Source: Promethearchaeota archaeon (lineage in GTDB: Archaea > Asgardarchaeota > Lokiarchaeia > Sigynarchaeales > SOKP01). From it: a stretch of DNA of 64,000 nt. Both the position numbers and the translations under genes were made by a program. Under the pieces are notes generated by a model. It searched no databases and was not told the DNA's origin. It saw nothing but the letters and a program-made list of their open reading frames with translations. Positions within the stretch are counted from its first letter, which is position 1, and every line of letters starts with the position of its first letter. This document shows positions 61,243 to 64,000 of the stretch, piece by piece. The DNA lies in the NCBI GenBank assembly GCA_013375495.1, contig JABXKC010000001.1, positions 385,427 to 449,426 of the forward strand, read 5' to 3'.

Positions 61243-62292
61243 ATGGAAAAAATGTTAGCAGCGGTATTTCACAAAGGTGATACGCAAGGTGGTGATATTA
61301 AATTAGAAGAGGTTGAACTACCTCGCATTATAAAAAGTGATCATGTTTTATTGGAGATAAAAGCTTGTGGAATTTGCGGTACCGATTTAAAAATTATGGA
61401 AGGGGGGCATCCTGCTAATGACAATACAATTTTAGGGCATGAATTTGCTGGAATCGTTAGAGAAGTTGGAGAGAGCGTTCAAGATTTAGAAATTGGTGAT
61501 AAAGTTGTTGCTGATCCGAATGAAAAATGTGGGTATTGTACCAATTGTAGGAGAAGTTTATCAAGTCTCTGTGAATATATGGCGTCTGGAACAACATTTG
61601 GTATATTTCAAAATGGGGGATTTGCGAAATTCTGCGTGGTACCAAGAAGCACTCTGTTTAAACTTCCTGAAAATATAGATTTAACAGCTGCTGCTTTAAT
61701 AGAACCGCTTTCTTGTGCTGTTCATTGTCACAATTTAGCTAATGTTAAAGAATCAGATAATGTAGTTATAATAGGCGCTGGACCAATGGGATTAATTATT
61801 CAATCTGTTATAAGAATACACCCAATAAAGAGATTGATTTGTATAGAAATAGACGAGTGGCGCGGTCAAAAAGCGTTAGAGCTTGGTGCTGACTTTCTTA
61901 TTAATCCAGAGTCTCAAGATGTTAAAAATGAAATTATGAGGATAACCAACGATGCAGGTGTTGATGTTATTATAGATGCTGTAGGAATTTCTCAAACTTT
62001 CGAAATAGCTACTAAAATTTGGGCTGCTGGGGCTCGTCTCATTTGTTTTGGGCAAGATTCTAGAGCTGAAGCAAAGATAAAACCTAACGACATCGTAAGA
62101 TACCAGAGAAGAATCATAGGATCGTACATTGGTTATGCAGAAGATTTTATAGACGCAATTGAGTTAATAGCTAACAAAAAAATATATGTTGATAAATTAA
62201 TTACTAAAGTTATACCTTTAGAAGATTTGCTAAAAACTGGATTTAAACTTATGAAAACGAGAAAGTGCGTAAAAATTATAACAACACCTTAA
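61243..62292 (+). CDS. Zinc-dependent medium-chain alcohol/polyol dehydrogenase
   Basis: About 349 residues. The catalytic zinc site is CGICGTD and GHEFAGIVREVG; the structural zinc cysteines are in CGYCTNCRRSLSSLC; the nucleotide site is VVIIGAGPMGLI with CIEIDE at the strand end, favouring NAD(H). It resembles sorbitol/threonine/galactitol-type dehydrogenases. I chose the ATG at 61243 because GAGGTGA lies five bases upstream; the GTG at 61234 lies inside this Shine-Dalgarno. Confidence 0.86.
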   Translation: MEKMLAAVFHKGDTQGGDIKLEEVELPRIIKSDHVLLEIKACGICGTDLKIMEGGHPANDNTILGHEFAGIVREVGESVQDLEIGDKVVADPNEKCGYCTNCRRSLSSLCEYMASGTTFGIFQNGGFAKFCVVPRSTLFKLPENIDLTAAALIEPLSCAVHCHNLANVKESDNVVIIGAGPMGLIIQSVIRIHPIKRLICIEIDEWRGQKALELGADFLINPESQDVKNEIMRITNDAGVDVIIDAVGISQTFEIATKIWAAGARLICFGQDSRAEAKIKPNDIVRYQRRIIGSYIGYAEDFIDAIELIANKKIYVDKLITKVIPLEDLLKTGFKLMKTRKCVKIITTP

Positions 62293-62372
62293 TTTCTATC
62301 CAAAAATTTTAATTGATCAATTATTATACTTAATAAAGAATAAAAATTTATTTTTGGTTTGTTTGTATTCCC

Positions 62373-62915
62373 ATGTCTTTTGATATTTCTGCGCTCAAAG
62401 TGCTCTTCAAGAAGGTTTTTCCACCTAAAAAATCTATATATACGGTTGATACTACTGGCGATGGTAAGGCAGATGCGCTCCTAATCAAAGCTTTGAACAT
62501 CATCATGCCGATTCAAGTTCCAAGAGAAATTGAGGTTGGCGGATTTAGCACTAAAGATTTTGACATAAATAATTTTGAATTAACCGACTATGGTAAACTA
62601 TTTCTTGACGATGCACCAATTACCGTCTCTAAAAAAGACTTCGAAATCGCGAAACTTAAAGATCACTTTACTTTCTACCTTAATAAGGAAAGATTTACGA
62701 TAGATGACTTACTAAGCGGAAAACTCGCAGGTAAAATCATAGCATTAGGTGATACCATAAATATTTTAATTAAAATTGACGAAGACGGTTTAGGGAAATT
62801 TTCAGAAGGAAAACATAATTTTAAATTCAAATCAGAAATAATTCCTACCCTCGAATTCAATTTTGAGTTAGGTAAAGAAAACTTGAATCAAAGCTTTGAT
62901 TCTGTTATTAAGTAA
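62373..62915 (+). CDS. Unknown acidic protein, 180 residues
   Basis: No recognised domain. A VDTTGDGKADALLIKALN segment near residues 24-41 is like a calcium-binding D-x-DGD loop, followed by predominantly beta sequence (KIIALGDTINILIKIDEDGLGKF). No signal peptide is visible. It may bind Ca2+ through the DGDGK loop. It stands alone between the dehydrogenase gene and the next unknown gene. Confidence 0.5.
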   Translation: MSFDISALKVLFKKVFPPKKSIYTVDTTGDGKADALLIKALNIIMPIQVPREIEVGGFSTKDFDINNFELTDYGKLFLDDAPITVSKKDFEIAKLKDHFTFYLNKERFTIDDLLSGKLAGKIIALGDTINILIKIDEDGLGKFSEGKHNFKFKSEIIPTLEFNFELGKENLNQSFDSVIK

Positions 62916-63028
62916 ATAATTTTCTTTTAACGCTCATTTTTCTTATTTTCGAATACAATTCCCATATATTCGAAATTATAGTAGTTTTTAAATGTAGTTT
63001 TATAAATTTGTGCGGGTGTTGAATAGCT

Positions 63029-63568
63029 ATGGCAATTTTAGACCAAAATGTTCATCCACAGATAAGCGAGTTAAATGAATATTCAAAGGTTAAAATTACA
63101 TGCCCCGTGTGCAAAGTAAAGAAAGAATTGAAGTTTCCAAAATCCGTTATTAATGAAGCTAGACAGTTAACCACAATTTCTCTTCCTAAAGATTTACTTT
63201 GTGATCACCACTTTCAAGCGTTTGTCGATAAAAATTTTATCGTTCGCGGGTATCAAAAAGTTGATTTTGAATTTGAGACCAAAAAATCTGTAGAATATAA
63301 GGCTGATGTAAAGTTTCTTAACAAAAACGACAATGAACTCTTTGAAAACATAATTTTTGAGGGAAATTTCGTCGAGTTTAATCCTGTACGGAAAAATAAT
63401 AGAGATTCACACCCTCTACCAAACAATACTGAGAAAGTTTTAGGAAAAAGAAGTCGTAAAGACATATACAACGAATTTTGGGAATTTATCGATGATAGAA
63501 ATATAAATTTCAAAGAATTCATTGAAAAAGATAAAAGACGATTAAAACTTAAACTCGGGATTGTTTAA
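63029..63568 (+). CDS. Unknown protein with N-terminal zinc-finger-like site
   Basis: 179 residues. ITCPVCKVKKELKFP and LLCDHHFQAFVDKNFIVRGYQKVDFEF form a likely CxxC...CxxH metal site. The C-terminal 80 residues are basic (KVLGKRSRKDIYNEFWEF). The pattern of a zinc site and strand after it recurs in Asgard proteins of unknown role. The following 240 bases to 63807 have no intact gene. Confidence 0.5.
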   Translation: MAILDQNVHPQISELNEYSKVKITCPVCKVKKELKFPKSVINEARQLTTISLPKDLLCDHHFQAFVDKNFIVRGYQKVDFEFETKKSVEYKADVKFLNKNDNELFENIIFEGNFVEFNPVRKNNRDSHPLPNNTEKVLGKRSRKDIYNEFWEFIDDRNINFKEFIEKDKRRLKLKLGIV

Positions 63569-63807
63569 TAAAAGCCTTTAAGTTAAATATATATATCATT
63601 CACAGATATGACATGATTGGGGATACCAAATTTGCCCTTATCGAGAAGATTGCTATTATGTTAAAGAAGTTTTAATTAAGAGAGAAGAATTAGGAAAATG
63701 AATTGAGGACATTATTGTTGCTCCTTGTAAACGATTAAGCTAACCTTAAAATCACACAAACTAAAAGAAATTCTTGTTATTTTTATTAAAAATAAAAAAT
63801 AAAAAAA

Positions 63808-64000
63808 TTAGGAATGAATTAGTTTTCTTTTTCTTGATACAATTATAAGTAGAGAGATAATACCAATTCCCATAAATACAATATAATAATTACCAAATGG
63901 TATTCCTGGTGGTGGAGTTGGAGGGGGAGGTAAATCTTTATTAATTGTCACGTCTAAACTATTGATATTTCCTCCCGTGTCATTAATGAAGAAGCTAACT
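63808..64000 (-). CDS. C-terminus of a membrane-anchored surface protein (5' end beyond window)
   Basis: The frame runs from beyond base 64000 to a TAA at 63808-63810. It reads a beta-rich end (VSFFINDTGGNINSLDVTIN), a proline linker LPPPPTPPPG, one membrane helix (about 20 residues, YYIVFMGIGIISLLIIV) and a basic tail SRKRK. This is the standard end of an archaeal extracellular protein tethered to the membrane. Confidence 0.65.
   Translation of the reverse strand, partial: VSFFINDTGGNINSLDVTINKDLPPPPTPPPGIPFGNYYIVFMGIGIISLLIIVSRKRKLIHS

Noticed and set aside
63569..63807. Possible cysteine-containing fragment (CPYREDCYYV) after the 179-residue gene
   Set aside because: No start codon in frame and only about 30 codons; too little to call a gene, possibly a relic.

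Overview
The window is AT-rich archaeal DNA. It most likely comes from an Asgard (Lokiarchaeia-like) archaeon, which is an inference from gene content. Supporting archaeal features are a CdhA-type CO dehydrogenase, an archaeal-type thymidylate synthase, a DUF166 protein, a BpsA branched-polyamine synthase and tRNA genes interrupted by small introns outside the anticodon loop. Asgard-like features are a tandem longin-like protein, a roadblock/LC7-like protein, a small GTPase with an unusual switch region, an SMC protein resembling eukaryotic SMC5/6, and a two-membrane-anchor surface protein that recalls CD36/LIMP-2.

Layout. 1-2.6 kb: bpsA (cut by the window edge), an isoprenylcysteine-methyltransferase-like gene and a small unknown. 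2.7-8.5 kb: a PadR-led operon (padR, BtrH/DUF4872 protein, two DUF3795 proteins, SAM methyltransferase, UvrA-like double ATPase) that looks like a xenobiotic or natural-product response unit. Two decayed copies of the uvrA-like 3' end lie downstream. 8.6-12.9 kb: a large repeat-bearing surface protein, a GNAT protein and an HD hydrolase. 12.9-21.2 kb: a Liv-type ABC importer (binding protein, two permeases, two ATPases) followed by a HEAT-repeat protein and an acyl-CoA ligase, suggesting uptake and CoA activation of an organic acid.

21.4-27.4 kb is the most striking segment. It is a leftward operon encoding DUF166, an ACR3 arsenite exporter, a SAM-methyltransferase/HgcA-like corrinoid fusion with five C-terminal membrane helices, an HgcB-like ferredoxin, a cysteine-rich thioredoxin-like protein and a beta-grasp-like protein. 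A divergent cysteine-rich ArsR repressor and a DUF2769 gene sit beside it. It looks like a metal(loid) methylation and efflux island related to the mercury-methylation genes hgcAB.

27.7-33.7 kb is a second notable operon: a catalytically dead AAA+ protein, a full-length SMC ATPase that appears to start at ACG, a kleisin (ScpA-like) and a tandem winged-helix KITE (ScpB-like) protein, closed by a stem-loop terminator. 33.8-53.5 kb is mostly housekeeping and unknown genes: GTPase and partner, RimK-type ATP-grasp ligase, Maf, two dolichol-kinase-like membrane proteins, MoaD-like protein, thyA behind three palindromes, cdhA, TatD, N-formylglutamate-amidohydrolase-like protein, B12/radical-SAM protein, a MutY-like glycosylase lacking its Fe-S cluster, an M48 protease and a U32 protein. 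53.6-57.3 kb carries four SCP2-like genes interleaved with tRNA-Asp (D-loop intron) and tRNA-Arg (two introns). 57.5-64 kb holds the longin and roadblock genes, a zinc-ribbon membrane protein, a GPH-type sugar transporter divergent from a zinc alcohol/polyol dehydrogenase, two unknown genes and the C-terminus of another membrane-anchored surface protein. No rRNA, CRISPR array or intact insertion sequence was seen.
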